A stretch of DNA of 43,171 nucleotides from Acidobacteriota bacterium (GTDB lineage: Bacteria; Acidobacteriota; Terriglobia; Terriglobales; Acidobacteriaceae). The position numbers were made by a program, and so were the translations under genes. Of this stretch, positions 35,015-43,171 are shown piece after piece (within the stretch, counting starts at the first letter, position 1; each line of letters starts with the position of its first letter). The notes beneath the pieces are model-generated. The model did no database searches, was not told where the DNA came from, and saw nothing but the letters and a program-made list of their open reading frames with translations. The stretch spans positions 1 through 43,171 of the forward strand of contig JAKBHH010000022.1 of NCBI GenBank assembly GCA_021836865.1. Direction: 5' to 3'.

Positions 35015-35365
35015 TCAGGGCAGATAGAATACCTCTTCCATCATGGGGAAGAGCTCGCCCGGACGCAAGGCCTCATTCGGTGCAAAGAACGGAGCCATCG
35101 CCTGCTGCCAGCGAAGATTCACAGGATCGTTATCTATCCGGCTCCAGGTAGCATCAAAGTCCTCCGCCCGCAGCGCAAGCACGAGCAGATCGTCGCGGCG
35201 ATAAATTGAGTATTCAGAGATACCCGCACTTTTCAGCAGCGCAAGCATCTCCGGCCACACCGCGCGATGGGCTTCTTCATACGCCTGAGCCATTCCCGGT
35301 TTCAGCCGCAGCACGAAGGCGTAGCGCTTCAACGGCGCAGAGCCGGTGATTGCCTGCGTGCTCAC
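35015..35365 (-). CDS. rhaM: L-rhamnose mutarotase
   Basis: A 116-residue cytoplasmic enzyme that interconverts alpha and beta anomers of L-rhamnose. It matches the E. coli RhaM pattern through its length: RYAFVLRLKPGMAQAYEEAH, AVWPEMLALLKSAGISEYSIY (catalytic-type His33 before the AVWPE block), the WxxxxND/QRW region, and the ending MMEEVFYLP. The start is a GTG overlapping the last codon of the GH39-like gene (GTGA), so the two are translationally coupled. The isomerase follows 28 bp downstream. A mutarotase here implies that free L-rhamnose reaches the cytoplasm, complementing the rhamnonate branch in the other half of the island. Confidence 0.95.
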   Translation of the reverse strand: MSTQAITGSAPLKRYAFVLRLKPGMAQAYEEAHRAVWPEMLALLKSAGISEYSIYRRDDLLVLALRAEDFDATWSRIDNDPVNLRWQQAMAPFFAPNEALRPGELFPMMEEVFYLP

Positions 35366-36861
35366 CAGCTCACCACCGTCACCGCAAATGGCTCCAGGTG
35401 AATCGCGCCGTGATCAACCTTCACGCTGCGCGCCGGTCCATCGCCTGTCTGCTCGTCCACCGTAAGCGCAGTGGCCTGGTCCGCATCGGGTAGAAGCACT
35501 TCTGTTGCTTGACTGCGCTTGTTGGTAAGCAGAAGCTTGCGGCCCGCCTGCGTCACAAACGCCTGCGCGGCGATGTCGCCTCCGCCGTGCCTGCCCCCCA
35601 GCTTGGTTTCCACCAGTTGGTCGCCCGGATGAAAGGAGTCTTTGATCAACTTGAGCACCCAGAAGCGCGCGTTAGGCTTGTTGTTGGTCCAGTCCATCAT
35701 GCTGACGCTCGGGAACTGCGTGGGGTACCCGATCAGCTGCGACTCGCCAATCACATCAATCTGCAGCCGCGACAGTTCGATATACAGGTACGCGTAGAGT
35801 GAGCCGGCCAGATTCCAATAGCCCGCCGGCGGCGGCACCTTATCGGCTGCCGTATTATCTGTGGGCAGAATGACGCCCAGTTCATCCGTGTCCGTCTGGG
35901 TTTCCGGAGATAGCCGCTTCCGAATCGACTCCACATAACGCACCGTGTTCAGGAAGCCGTTCGCCTGATCGAAAAATGTGAATTGCCAGCTGTCGATCGT
36001 CTGCTCTTTCGCCGGCGACGCATAAAAGTGATACGAGATCATGTCCAGCGGTATACCCGGCCGATGATTCTTCGGATTCAAAAAGTACTCGAAGTAGCTT
36101 GGGCTCATACCCGGCATCGCCAGCGCAAGGCCTACAAACTTCGTATCAGGCGAGACCCGGTGGATCGCGCTCACAATCGAGTCATACCGCTCCGTGTATT
36201 GTTCAGGCGTCATCTGGTGTTCAAAATCAACCTCATTCAACACCTCCCACACCGGCAGTTTGTAGTGGTGCCCAGATTCATGACGCACTCCGTTTTCGTC
36301 GGTGAAGCCGGCGTTCACATACCAGCTCACCAACCGCGCATAATAGTCTCCCAGAGCCTTGCCGCTGGGATCGGCTAACTCCTTCCCTTGTGTATAGTCC
36401 CACGTCACCTGGTTCGGGTCTGATGGATATGTCACCGGCTTATCCGTCTTGAAAAGCCAGGCCGGAATGGTGCTGAAGTTCACCACCGTTGAGTGCCCAG
36501 CCGTCGCATCCATGAAATCCTTCGTCATCGGGTCAATCTGGCTGAAATCCCAACTCGTCTTCTGCGGAGTCGGCGGTTCCAGTTCAGCCACAGCCAGCCT
36601 GGGATACGGCAGCCAGGGAACATAGCGCACGTAGTCAGCGCCCAATTCCTTCACCGCCCGATAAGCGGCTTCACCCAGCGGCTCGCCCGGCCGCAGCGGA
36701 GGGTTCACCACCACCTGCAGCGTGGGCGTGGACTTGGATACCACTTCCGTTTTGTCCCAGTGGATCGTGAGTTGCGGCTCTGCCTGCTGGCCATACGTCA
36801 AAACGGTCGCAGCCACGCATGCCAGGACAGGAATTCCCTTCCTCATCATCGCTCGCAACAT
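35362..36861 (-). CDS. Clan GH-A glycoside hydrolase, GH39-like, secreted
   Basis: 499 residues from the ATG at 36861, preceded by GGGAGAA, with a signal peptide (VLACVAATVLTYGQQ). A (beta/alpha)8 barrel of clan GH-A follows: proton donor Glu210 in WEVLNEVDFE, and a likely nucleophile Glu327 in TDTDELGV. The C-terminal 80 residues form a beta domain (LLLTNKRSQATEVLLP). GH39 contains beta-xylosidases and alpha-L-iduronidases; this protein is a distant member at best, so the substrate is uncertain. The stop overlaps the rhaM start by 4 bp, tying the enzyme to rhamnose metabolism. A truncated relative is found at 17799-18038. The upstream in-frame extension to 37011 has no signal peptide and is not used. 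Confidence 0.82.
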   Translation of the reverse strand: MLRAMMRKGIPVLACVAATVLTYGQQAEPQLTIHWDKTEVVSKSTPTLQVVVNPPLRPGEPLGEAAYRAVKELGADYVRYVPWLPYPRLAVAELEPPTPQKTSWDFSQIDPMTKDFMDATAGHSTVVNFSTIPAWLFKTDKPVTYPSDPNQVTWDYTQGKELADPSGKALGDYYARLVSWYVNAGFTDENGVRHESGHHYKLPVWEVLNEVDFEHQMTPEQYTERYDSIVSAIHRVSPDTKFVGLALAMPGMSPSYFEYFLNPKNHRPGIPLDMISYHFYASPAKEQTIDSWQFTFFDQANGFLNTVRYVESIRKRLSPETQTDTDELGVILPTDNTAADKVPPPAGYWNLAGSLYAYLYIELSRLQIDVIGESQLIGYPTQFPSVSMMDWTNNKPNARFWVLKLIKDSFHPGDQLVETKLGGRHGGGDIAAQAFVTQAGRKLLLTNKRSQATEVLLPDADQATALTVDEQTGDGPARSVKVDHGAIHLEPFAVTVVSW

Positions 36862-36938
36862 CGCACTTCTCCCTCTTGTTTGCCGCGGCGTTCCACGCGG
36901 ATCAAGGACTCGCTGAACGCAAAAGAACCTGCGGGCAA

Positions 36939-36968
36939 GGTATACCACTCTGCGAGTTCCATTTGCAA
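36939..36968 (-). promoter_or_regulatory. Candidate promoter of the GH39-rhaM-isomerase operon
   Basis: On the minus strand, TTGCAA (36963-36968) and TATACC (complement of 36939-36944) are separated by 18 bp, in an AT-rich stretch about 80 bp before the GH39-like ATG. Both hexamers match the housekeeping consensus at four of six positions. It would let this operon be read independently of GH78. Confidence 0.35.
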
Positions 36969-37007
36969 TATGTTCTGTATTGATATTTTGCTGGCGCTCG
37001 GACGGCG

Positions 37008-37037
37008 GCATTCCGCTCCCCGGAATGCGTGCTCTTT
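37008..37037 (+). repeat. Hairpin repeat, copy 2
   Basis: GCATTCCG and CGGAATGC form an 8-bp stem with a 5-nt loop, followed by GTGCTCTTT. The 30 bases align with 8526-8556 with one gap and three mismatches, including matches outside the stem, so the two are copies of one element. It lies 25 bp after the GH78 stop on the minus strand, but the minus-strand reading has no T-run, so it is a poor terminator for GH78. Confidence 0.6.
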
Positions 37038-37061
37038 CAGAATCGGATGCTGGGATTCCAG

Positions 37062-39848
37062 TCAGTCCGGCATCGAGGCTCGCACAAGATAGTGGCCCGA
37101 GCCTACGATCATCCGTACACGGCCGGCCACAAGCTCTTCTGAAATCACTCCGGGGGCCTGTGATAGAACCACGCCATCCACGGTGACAGCATCCACCGAG
37201 GGCGACACGACCTCAATCGTCGCAGTCGAGTTGGCGGGAATCGTAAAGCGGTACTGAATTGCTCTCCCCTCCCGCTGCCAGCTGCTCTCAATCAGACCCA
37301 GCGCGGATCGATACCCACAGCGAACCCAGGCAAGGTCGCCGGCAACCGCAGGGCGCAAAATGAGCCGCCCTGCGCCCTTTGCCGAGAAATCCAGGTTGAT
37401 TCCGCCCAGCCCGCGATAGAACCACTCCTCCGCATCTCCAAGCATGAAGTGGTCCTGCGAACTGGCTGGATTTGCATCCCATGCCTCGGTCAGCGATGTG
37501 GCGCCCTGAGTCAGCTGATAACCGTAGCTGGGCGAATCTGTACGCTCCAGCATCTCCAGCAATACATCCGAGCGCCCTCCATCGAGCAGCGCATCCACCA
37601 CGTAGTGGTAGCCGATATCTCCGGCTGTGACGTGATGGTTGTGCGCCCGGATGTCCGCGACCAGAGCATCAAGTACGGCCGCGCGTTCTTCCGCGGGAAC
37701 AAGGCCAAGCACCAGAGGCATGGCTTGCGCCGTCTGGCTTCCCTTGTCGTAGCGATGCTGTGACGCATCGAAGAAGCGCGCATTGAAGACCCTGCGCACG
37801 GCCTCTGCCTGCTGCGCGTACCTGCGGCTCTCATCGCTTTTTCCAGCGAGTGCGGTAACGGCCTCCAGTACACGCAGGTCCTGGAAGTAGATGGCAGTCG
37901 CGGTCACGCCTGCACTGGTGAGCTTGGAATACCCCGGAGGACCGGGGCCAATGTCATACCAATCACCGAGGCCGTAATCGATGATGCCCTGCTGCGCGCG
38001 CGTGTCGAGATAGGCCGCATAGCGCCGCATCACATCAAGCTGCGCAATCAAGGCATGAAGGTCCCCGCTTCGCTGATAGACATACCACGGCGCAAGAATG
38101 GCGGCGCTGCCCCACTCGGGCGAGTCGTCGAAGATGCCGTAGCCAGGGGCGAAGACCACGTACTGCGGCGCAATCTCCGGTACCCGCCCCGCAGATGGCC
38201 CTTCGGCAGTTTGCGCGTCGGCGATATTGCGCGCCGTGGCCGCATACAGGCCCGCAAAATCATAGTCATACAACATGGAGGGAGCCAGCAGGTGCGTCTC
38301 CTCAAGCCAGCCAAGCTTTTCGCGGTGCGGACAATCAGTGAACAGGCTTTCCGCATTGTTCTCGACGGCGCGCAGGATCAGCCCATGAATGCGATTCAAC
38401 AATGTGCTGGAGGAAACAAAGCTACCTGCCTCTGCCGATGAGGAGTGGACCGCCTCGCCACGCAGATTAAGGATGCGCGCCTTGCCGGATTCCGGGCCCG
38501 TCCCGTCGTCCTCCACCTGCACATAGCGAAATCCGTAATAGCTGAAGCGAGGGCGCCACCTTTCTACTCCACCGCCGCGCAACGTATAGCGGAACCATTG
38601 CGGCCCACCAGAGCTCCGCTGTGAAACCGTCCCGTCCCTGTTCAGCAACTCTCCCGGCGTCAGCTTTACCGTCGCGCCGGCGGGGCCGCTCACTGAGATC
38701 GCGGGCCATCCGGCAAAGTTCTGACCCAGGTCATACACCGCAATTCCCGGCCTCGGCCTCGATATCTTCACCGGATCGTAGGTATGCAAGACGCGCAGCG
38801 GTGGTGCCATCTCCGGAGTCAGTGTCCCTCCGGGCCCTTTCACCAGTGCGACATTTTCCCAGCGCGAATCGTCAAAGCCGGCACGGTCCCAACCCGCCGG
38901 TTCCCGCCGCGCGTCATAGTCCTCGCCGCCGTAGGTTGAGGAGAAAGTGATGGGACCGCGCATCGTTTTCCATGTGCCATCGCTGACGACGTCCATCACG
39001 CTGCCGTCAGCCAAATCAACGTGCAGCCGCACTGCGCATTGCAGGGGGCCGTACACGCCCACAAACTTTGTGTAGCGGCCCGGGGTGTGGAGCACGCGGT
39101 ACATTCCATTGCCCAGCATCACACCCATGGCATTGGCGCCGCTTTGCACCAGACCGGTCACATCGTAGGTATCGTAGTAGACCGTCTTGCGATAATCGCT
39201 CCATCCCGGCGTCAGCACATCCTCGCCTACCTTATGGCCATTGACTCGCAATTCATCCTGGCCCAGGCCCGAGGCATACAAAAGCACGCGCCGAACGGGC
39301 TTCCCGATCGAAAAGGTCTTGCGAAACAGAGGCAAGGCCTCGTTCTCTGCCCCCGCCTCTGCCGCTTGTCCTGCGATCCACTGCGGGGTCCAGTCAGGGG
39401 CCTGCGTCCAGCTTGCATAATGGCTCCACGCGCCGGGATGCCCTTGCTCATCCCAAACACGGACACGCCATACATAAGCATGTTGTGCGAGGAATGCCGG
39501 CCCCCCATAGGCAATTTCCGCGGTCGCTCCGGAGTGAACAACCCCGCTGTCCCAGAGGAGTTTGCGTGGTTGAGCGCCGCCGTCGGCAACCTGAATTTGA
39601 TAGGCGCTCTGGCTCACCGCATGGAGACCTTCGGATGAAGCCTGTAATTGCCACGAAAACATCGGCGATACCTCTGCAAGCGCCAAAGGCTCGCGCAGAC
39701 CGTCACAGCGCAAGTCTGCGGGCGCGTCCAGGTGACTGGAGGGCGCGCTTGAAGAAGCAGCCAGGCTCACCGCCGCCGCACCAGCAAGCACGATCAACAC
39801 ACTTGCCAGGCCTCCTGTCAGCGACAACCTGCTTCGAAGCATAGTCAT
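37062..39848 (-). CDS. GH78 alpha-L-rhamnosidase, secreted
   Basis: 928 residues with a signal peptide (about 8-32, LASVLIVLAGAAAVSLAASS). The GH78 domain order is visible: an N-terminal beta domain (DLRCDGLREPLALAEVSPMFSW), a second one with the signature FRKTFSIGKPVRRVLLYASG and LTPGWSDYRKTVYYDTYDVT, and the (alpha/alpha)6 barrel. There TDCPHREKLGWLEE starts at about residue 505; its Glu after CPHR is the expected general acid, and LTEAWDAN later carries the expected base. A C-terminal beta domain closes the protein. It releases terminal alpha-L-rhamnose by inversion. An SDR gene lies upstream on the same strand and the GH39-rhaM-isomerase group downstream. The ATG has only a weak ribosome-binding site. 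Confidence 0.95.
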   Translation of the reverse strand: MTMLRSRLSLTGGLASVLIVLAGAAAVSLAASSSAPSSHLDAPADLRCDGLREPLALAEVSPMFSWQLQASSEGLHAVSQSAYQIQVADGGAQPRKLLWDSGVVHSGATAEIAYGGPAFLAQHAYVWRVRVWDEQGHPGAWSHYASWTQAPDWTPQWIAGQAAEAGAENEALPLFRKTFSIGKPVRRVLLYASGLGQDELRVNGHKVGEDVLTPGWSDYRKTVYYDTYDVTGLVQSGANAMGVMLGNGMYRVLHTPGRYTKFVGVYGPLQCAVRLHVDLADGSVMDVVSDGTWKTMRGPITFSSTYGGEDYDARREPAGWDRAGFDDSRWENVALVKGPGGTLTPEMAPPLRVLHTYDPVKISRPRPGIAVYDLGQNFAGWPAISVSGPAGATVKLTPGELLNRDGTVSQRSSGGPQWFRYTLRGGGVERWRPRFSYYGFRYVQVEDDGTGPESGKARILNLRGEAVHSSSAEAGSFVSSSTLLNRIHGLILRAVENNAESLFTDCPHREKLGWLEETHLLAPSMLYDYDFAGLYAATARNIADAQTAEGPSAGRVPEIAPQYVVFAPGYGIFDDSPEWGSAAILAPWYVYQRSGDLHALIAQLDVMRRYAAYLDTRAQQGIIDYGLGDWYDIGPGPPGYSKLTSAGVTATAIYFQDLRVLEAVTALAGKSDESRRYAQQAEAVRRVFNARFFDASQHRYDKGSQTAQAMPLVLGLVPAEERAAVLDALVADIRAHNHHVTAGDIGYHYVVDALLDGGRSDVLLEMLERTDSPSYGYQLTQGATSLTEAWDANPASSQDHFMLGDAEEWFYRGLGGINLDFSAKGAGRLILRPAVAGDLAWVRCGYRSALGLIESSWQREGRAIQYRFTIPANSTATIEVVSPSVDAVTVDGVVLSQAPGVISEELVAGRVRMIVGSGHYLVRASMPD

Positions 39849-40017
39849 GGTTCCCGTCGGCGCATTCCAGGGTTTGATACACCAGCGAAGCCGGATGGTG
39901 CAACTGGCATAGCATATCCATTCACACGCGATGCGCCCCGCGCAGTCGAATGCTCCGGCGCCTCATAGAATCTTACGCACACTGTTGGCGCCACCGCCCG
40001 AGTAGCGTGAACTGGCC

Positions 40018-40770
40018 CTAGTACGTAGCACGACCGCCGCTCAGGTCGAAGACCGCGCCGGTCGTAAACGAATTCTCCTCAGAGACAAGCCACGCCACCA
40101 TTGCACTGACCTCATTCACTTCCAAAAATCGCCCGCGCGGAATTCTGGAGAGCATGAAGTCGATATGCTCCTGTGTCATCTGATCGAAGATGCGAGTGCG
40201 GGCGGCCGCGGGAGTGATGCAATTCACGGCGATGTTCTGTTGTGCCGTCTCTTTGCCCAGAGATTTGGTCAGCGCGATCACGCCGGCCTTCGACGCACTG
40301 TAAGCCGACGCATTCGCATTACCCTCTTTGCCGGCAATGGACGCAACATTCACAATGCGTCCGTAGCCCTGGCGCACCATATGCGGCACGACTGCATGGC
40401 AGCATAAAAATACGCCAACAAGATTGATGTCGATTACCTGCTTCCAGGCGTCGATCGGATACTCCCACGTCCTGTGGTTCGGTCCGGCGATCCCCGCGTT
40501 GGCGACGAGAATATCGATCCTGGCATGCTTCTCGACGGTCGCGGCCGTGGCGGTGGACACACTCGCGGCATCCGAAACATCAACAGTCTCCGCCGAGACT
40601 GAATCGCGCCCTCCGAGCTGCCTCAAAGCCACCGAGAGCAATTCTTCATCGCGATCCCACAGGGAAACCGATGCGCCGGAGGCCAGCAGGCGGGTTGCAA
40701 TGGCCAGCCCAATTCCCTGTGCTCCCCCAGTCACAACCGCGTGTCGGTGATTCAAGTCGATCCGATTCAT
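40018..40770 (-). CDS. SDR-family NAD(P)-dependent dehydrogenase, candidate L-rhamnose-pathway enzyme
   Basis: A 250-residue classical short-chain dehydrogenase. The nucleotide-binding motif is VVTGGAQGIG (14-21), Asp39 at the end of the second strand (SLWDRDEE) favours NAD over NADP, NAG is at 91-93, and the catalytic set is Ser144, Tyr157 and Lys161 (SAYSASKAG). The start has ACGGAGAA upstream. Its overall pattern is close to the 2-keto-3-deoxy-L-rhamnonate/fuconate 4-dehydrogenases of the diketo-hydrolase branch of L-rhamnose breakdown; L-rhamnose 1-dehydrogenase is the other possible role. Either suits rhmD and the lactonase encoded elsewhere in the island. The family is very broad, so the substrate is inference. 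GH78 starts 169 bp downstream on the same strand. Confidence 0.88.
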   Translation of the reverse strand: MNRIDLNHRHAVVTGGAQGIGLAIATRLLASGASVSLWDRDEELLSVALRQLGGRDSVSAETVDVSDAASVSTATAATVEKHARIDILVANAGIAGPNHRTWEYPIDAWKQVIDINLVGVFLCCHAVVPHMVRQGYGRIVNVASIAGKEGNANASAYSASKAGVIALTKSLGKETAQQNIAVNCITPAAARTRIFDQMTQEHIDFMLSRIPRGRFLEVNEVSAMVAWLVSEENSFTTGAVFDLSGGRATY

Positions 40771-41331
40771 CTGTTCTCCGTGAATGTGGGGCGCTGCATG
40801 CCGATCTTGCCGAAAGGCGGCGCGGCCCGGTCATGGGTGAAGAATACCGGCCCGCTTATGCGGACTCGCTTGTTACGGCCCGCAGCACACAGGAAAACGC
40901 AGATCGCGGCGGGCTGGTACGGCTTCCGCACGTTTGCCGCAGCTTCCCGAAGACATGCCTATATTATCCTGACCATCATGCTCCTCCGTCTCGTCTCACT
41001 CCCTCACGTCCCCCGCATCATCGCCATCGAGCGCCTGCCCGTGGCCGGCGTCTTCGTGGGTCAATGATCCGAGGAGCCTGACCACGCTACCCCTCCAGCC
41101 TTCACGCCCGCGACTTCGTCCGCCAGACTCACTCCGACGCGCTGGCCGCCTCCATGTCCCTGCCCGAAGACAAGCGGGCCCAGCGCACCGCCAGTCGCTC
41201 CCGGCAAGGAGTATGCTGTTCCGTTGCACAGCCGGCCCCGCAGCGCGGCAGCAGGACCCGGATCGAGCTTTCTCAGGTCTTTATGCCAGGATCTGCGGTG
41301 CGCAGACAAGCCTGCGGAAAGGATGGGAATC
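40771..41331. other. 561-bp gap without a recognisable gene, between island and housekeeping genes
   Basis: Several frames are open for 70-130 codons, but none has a ribosome-binding site with a recognisable product. A hydrophobic 29-codon frame starts at 40978 (MLLRLVSLPHVPRIIAIERL) just after an AT-rich TATTAT, and stops before a GC-rich stretch (41070-41210) that looks coding-like in composition but frameshifted. This may be a decayed gene at the edge of the island or ordinary upstream sequence. The promoters of the SDR gene and of the stress-protein gene must lie here. Confidence 0.4.
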
Positions 41332-41769
41332 ATGAGCTTCAAAAAAATCCTGATTGCGGCGGATGAAAGCGTCTTTGCCGCGCGCGCAGCCGATGCCGGG
41401 CTTGAACTCGCACGACAACTCGGCGCAGAAGTCGCCTTCGTCAACGTAGTGGACCCCGCAATGGCGCGCGTTGCCGCGGACACAGGCATCTTGCATGAAC
41501 ATTGGCAGGCCATGGCGCAGCGCGACGCAAAAGACCTTCTCCATGCCCTTGCGGCGCGCGCAGCCGCCACACCTCCGGCGCTTGAATTTGTTGTAACGGG
41601 CAAGCCAGCCGCCATGATTGTCGAAGCCGCCAAAAACTGGCCTGCGGATCTAATCGTCATGGGCACACACGGCCGCAATGTCGTCAGCAATATTCTGCTC
41701 GGCAGCGTAGCACAGGGAGTCCTGCGCCATGCTCCGTGCCCGGTCATGGTGCTCCGAGCGCAGAAATAG
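41332..41769 (+). CDS. Universal stress protein, UspA family
   Basis: A 145-residue cytoplasmic single-domain Usp. It starts MSFKKILIAADESVFAARAA (Asp of the first strand at the nucleotide site), and has the C-terminal ATP-binding motif of the G-x2-G-x9-G-(S/T) type in MGTHGRNVVSNILLGSVAQ, followed by the family end HAPCPVMVLRA. ATP-binding Usps serve as stress and energy-state regulators with no single reaction. The ATG at 41332 was chosen because GGAAAGGATGGG lies before it; an in-frame ATG three codons earlier is possible. The gene is convergent with the aldolase gene, with a strong shared terminator between. Confidence 0.95.
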   Translation: MSFKKILIAADESVFAARAADAGLELARQLGAEVAFVNVVDPAMARVAADTGILHEHWQAMAQRDAKDLLHALAARAAATPPALEFVVTGKPAAMIVEAAKNWPADLIVMGTHGRNVVSNILLGSVAQGVLRHAPCPVMVLRAQK

Positions 41770-41914
41770 TAGCCGGCGCTCCGCCTCTGCTCTCTCTCCG
41801 CTTGGGCCTGCACCGCCTGCGCGACTAAGCCCTCGCCCCCGCTATCGCTCTCCCCCGCCCGACAGGACAAAGGGGCTGCCACCCCAAAGCCGGCAAACAT
41901 GGTCGGCACATAAA

Positions 41915-41956
41915 AGCCGGGCCGCTCCAGATAATGGAGCGGCCCGGCTGCATTTT
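41915..41956. terminator. Bidirectional terminator between usp and aldolase genes
   Basis: Perfect 15-bp arms (AGCCGGGCCGCTCCA and its complement) flank the 5-nt loop GATAA. T-runs occur on both sides: ATTTTT for the plus strand and TTTTA for the minus strand. The stem lies 145 bp after the usp stop and 25 bp after the aldolase stop, so it serves chiefly the aldolase gene. Confidence 0.88.
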
Positions 41957-41974
41957 TGCTTTCGGGAAAGCCTG

Positions 41975-43024
41975 TTACTTTGCGGCCACCAGCGGACGGG
42001 TGCTCAGCGTGCCGTCCTTGTAGCCCTTGGCGATCTCGGCAATCGACACCGGCTTGTAGTCGCCGGCGTGTCCTGCCTGGCCGAACTGGGTCATGCGCAG
42101 GGCAACCACCTTCTGCATGGCCTCGCGGGCGGGCTTCATGTAGTCGCGCGGATCGAACTTCTCCGGGCTCTCCCACAGAACCTTGCGGATGGCGCCGGTA
42201 ATCGCCAGGCGATTGTCCGTATCCACGTTGATCTTGCGCACGCCGTTGCGGATGCCGAGCTGAATCTCCTCCACCGGCACGCCCCAGGTCTCTTTCAGCT
42301 TGCCGCCATACTGGTTCACGATGTCCTGCAGATCCTTAGGCACCGACGAGCTGCCGTGCATCACCAAATGGGTGTTGGGCAGGCGCTTGTGGATGGCAAT
42401 CAGCACGTCCATCTTCAGCACCGAGCCGTCCGGCTTCTTGGTGAACTTGTAGGCGCCGTGGCTGGTGCCGATGGCGATGGCCAGTGCGTCCACGCCGGTG
42501 CGCTCGGCAAACTCGACCGCCTGGTCGGGGTCTGTGATGTGGTCCAGGCCCGAACCGCCCGCGCCATGGCCGTCTTCCACTCCGCCCAGCACGCCGATCT
42601 CACCCTCCACGGTGATGCCGCGCTCGTGGGCAAAGTCCACCACCTTGCGCGTCACTTCCACGTTCTCTTCAAAGGTGGACGGGGTCTTGCCGTCGGCCTT
42701 CAGCGAGCCATCCATCATCACCGAGGTAAAGCCCAGCTCAATCGCGCTCTTGCAGGTCTCAAAGCTGTTGCCGTGGTCCTGGTGCATGGCGATCGGAATC
42801 TCCGGATAGAGCTCGCTCGCCGCCAGGATAAGGTGATAGAGGTAGCGATCCTGCGCAAACTGGCGCGCTCCGCGGCTGGCCTGGATGATAACCGGCGACT
42901 TGGTTTCCTTCGCCGCTTCCATGATGGCCTGAATCTGTTCCATATCGTTGACGTTGAACGCACCGACGCCGTATCCGCCCTTGGCGGCCTCGTCGAGAAG
43001 CTGCCGCATGGAGACTAGAGGCAT
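41975..43024 (-). CDS. fba: Class II fructose-1,6-bisphosphate aldolase
   Basis: A 349-residue zinc enzyme that splits fructose 1,6-bisphosphate into dihydroxyacetone phosphate and glyceraldehyde 3-phosphate (glycolysis and gluconeogenesis, cytoplasm). Family blocks: [32 protein letters not shown] (catalytic Asp and zinc His), [34 protein letters not shown] (zinc His) and [14 protein letters not shown]. The start is the ATG after AAGGAGAA; the open frame upstream to 43141 has no family similarity. This is the longer form with the Calvin-cycle/FbaA-like pattern. No other glycolytic gene is in the window. Lactaldehyde- or tagatose-type aldolases are relatives, but the motif set and length fit fructose bisphosphate best. 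Confidence 0.95.
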   Translation of the reverse strand: MPLVSMRQLLDEAAKGGYGVGAFNVNDMEQIQAIMEAAKETKSPVIIQASRGARQFAQDRYLYHLILAASELYPEIPIAMHQDHGNSFETCKSAIELGFTSVMMDGSLKADGKTPSTFEENVEVTRKVVDFAHERGITVEGEIGVLGGVEDGHGAGGSGLDHITDPDQAVEFAERTGVDALAIAIGTSHGAYKFTKKPDGSVLKMDVLIAIHKRLPNTHLVMHGSSSVPKDLQDIVNQYGGKLKETWGVPVEEIQLGIRNGVRKINVDTDNRLAITGAIRKVLWESPEKFDPRDYMKPAREAMQKVVALRMTQFGQAGHAGDYKPVSIAEIAKGYKDGTLSTRPLVAAK

Positions 43025-43171
43025 AGGAATTCTCCTTCTGGGTTGGTCCGGCCGCCTGTTCGCTCGGATCCTCAGTGGCGGGAAATCAGCCTGTGGGGCG
43101 GCAGGAACTGCAATCGTCCTTATGGTAACAGACGCAGACAAGGGGAAAATGTGCCGCTCGACACGCGCGCG

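Noticed and set aside
41729-43018. 429-codon plus-strand frame opposite the aldolase
   Set aside because: It mirrors the aldolase gene, runs through the terminator hairpin, and has no domain signal.
1-43171. CRISPR array, insertion sequence, integrase or attachment site
   Set aside because: I saw no regularly spaced repeats, transposase or integrase motifs, or tRNA-linked direct repeats; the only dispersed repeat found is the two-copy hairpin.

Overview
The window looks like a chromosomal segment of an Acidobacteriota member, probably Terriglobia/Acidobacteriaceae-like. The evidence is a very large TonB-dependent receptor with an N-terminal carboxypeptidase-regulatory-like (Oar-type) domain and no SusD partner, many secreted glycoside hydrolases, Tat-type signal peptides on sugar enzymes, and GC-rich coding sequence. 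The assignment rests on gene content only. No rRNA, tRNA, CRISPR array or insertion sequence was recognised.

Left part (1-13620), general cell functions. It holds a truncated GT39-like membrane glycosyltransferase, a secreted CAP-domain protein, and a group in which the two permeases of a peptide-type ABC importer (OppC-like on +, OppB-like on -) face each other across a zinc-ribbon protein and a YfcE-type phosphoesterase. These are followed by a GT-C-like membrane protein, a sigma-54 activator with an unusual receiver domain, an orphan membrane-anchored protein, and a tight overlapping operon (NatA/NatB-like ABC exporter, DUF374 acyltransferase, queA).

Middle and right part (13839-40770), a saccharide-utilisation island centred on L-rhamnose. 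Secreted enzymes are a GH127-type beta-L-arabinofuranosidase, a GH29 alpha-L-fucosidase, two divergent GH106 and one GH78 alpha-L-rhamnosidase, and a clan GH-A (GH39-like) enzyme. Uptake candidates are the TonB receptor (with a TPR protein after it) and an ACS-family MFS carrier. Sugar metabolism is represented by an exported COG3618 lactonase, L-rhamnonate dehydratase (rhmD), an SDR, L-rhamnose mutarotase (rhaM) and an AraA-fold isomerase. Together these fit breakdown of rhamnose/arabinose/fucose-decorated plant polysaccharide such as rhamnogalacturonan I. The lactonase-rhmD-MFS group suggests that some rhamnose is oxidised outside the cytoplasm and taken up as rhamnonate. Two C-terminal glycoside-hydrolase remnants (15646-15921 and 17799-18038) show that the island has been rearranged.

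Right end (41332-43024). Ordinary genes return: a universal stress protein and class II fructose-bisphosphate aldolase, convergent around a strong 15-bp terminator hairpin.

Non-coding signals of note: a 19-bp perfect palindrome between the CAP gene and oppC, a 49-nt imperfect palindrome between GH106 and the MFS gene, and two copies of a roughly 31-nt hairpin repeat 28 kb apart.
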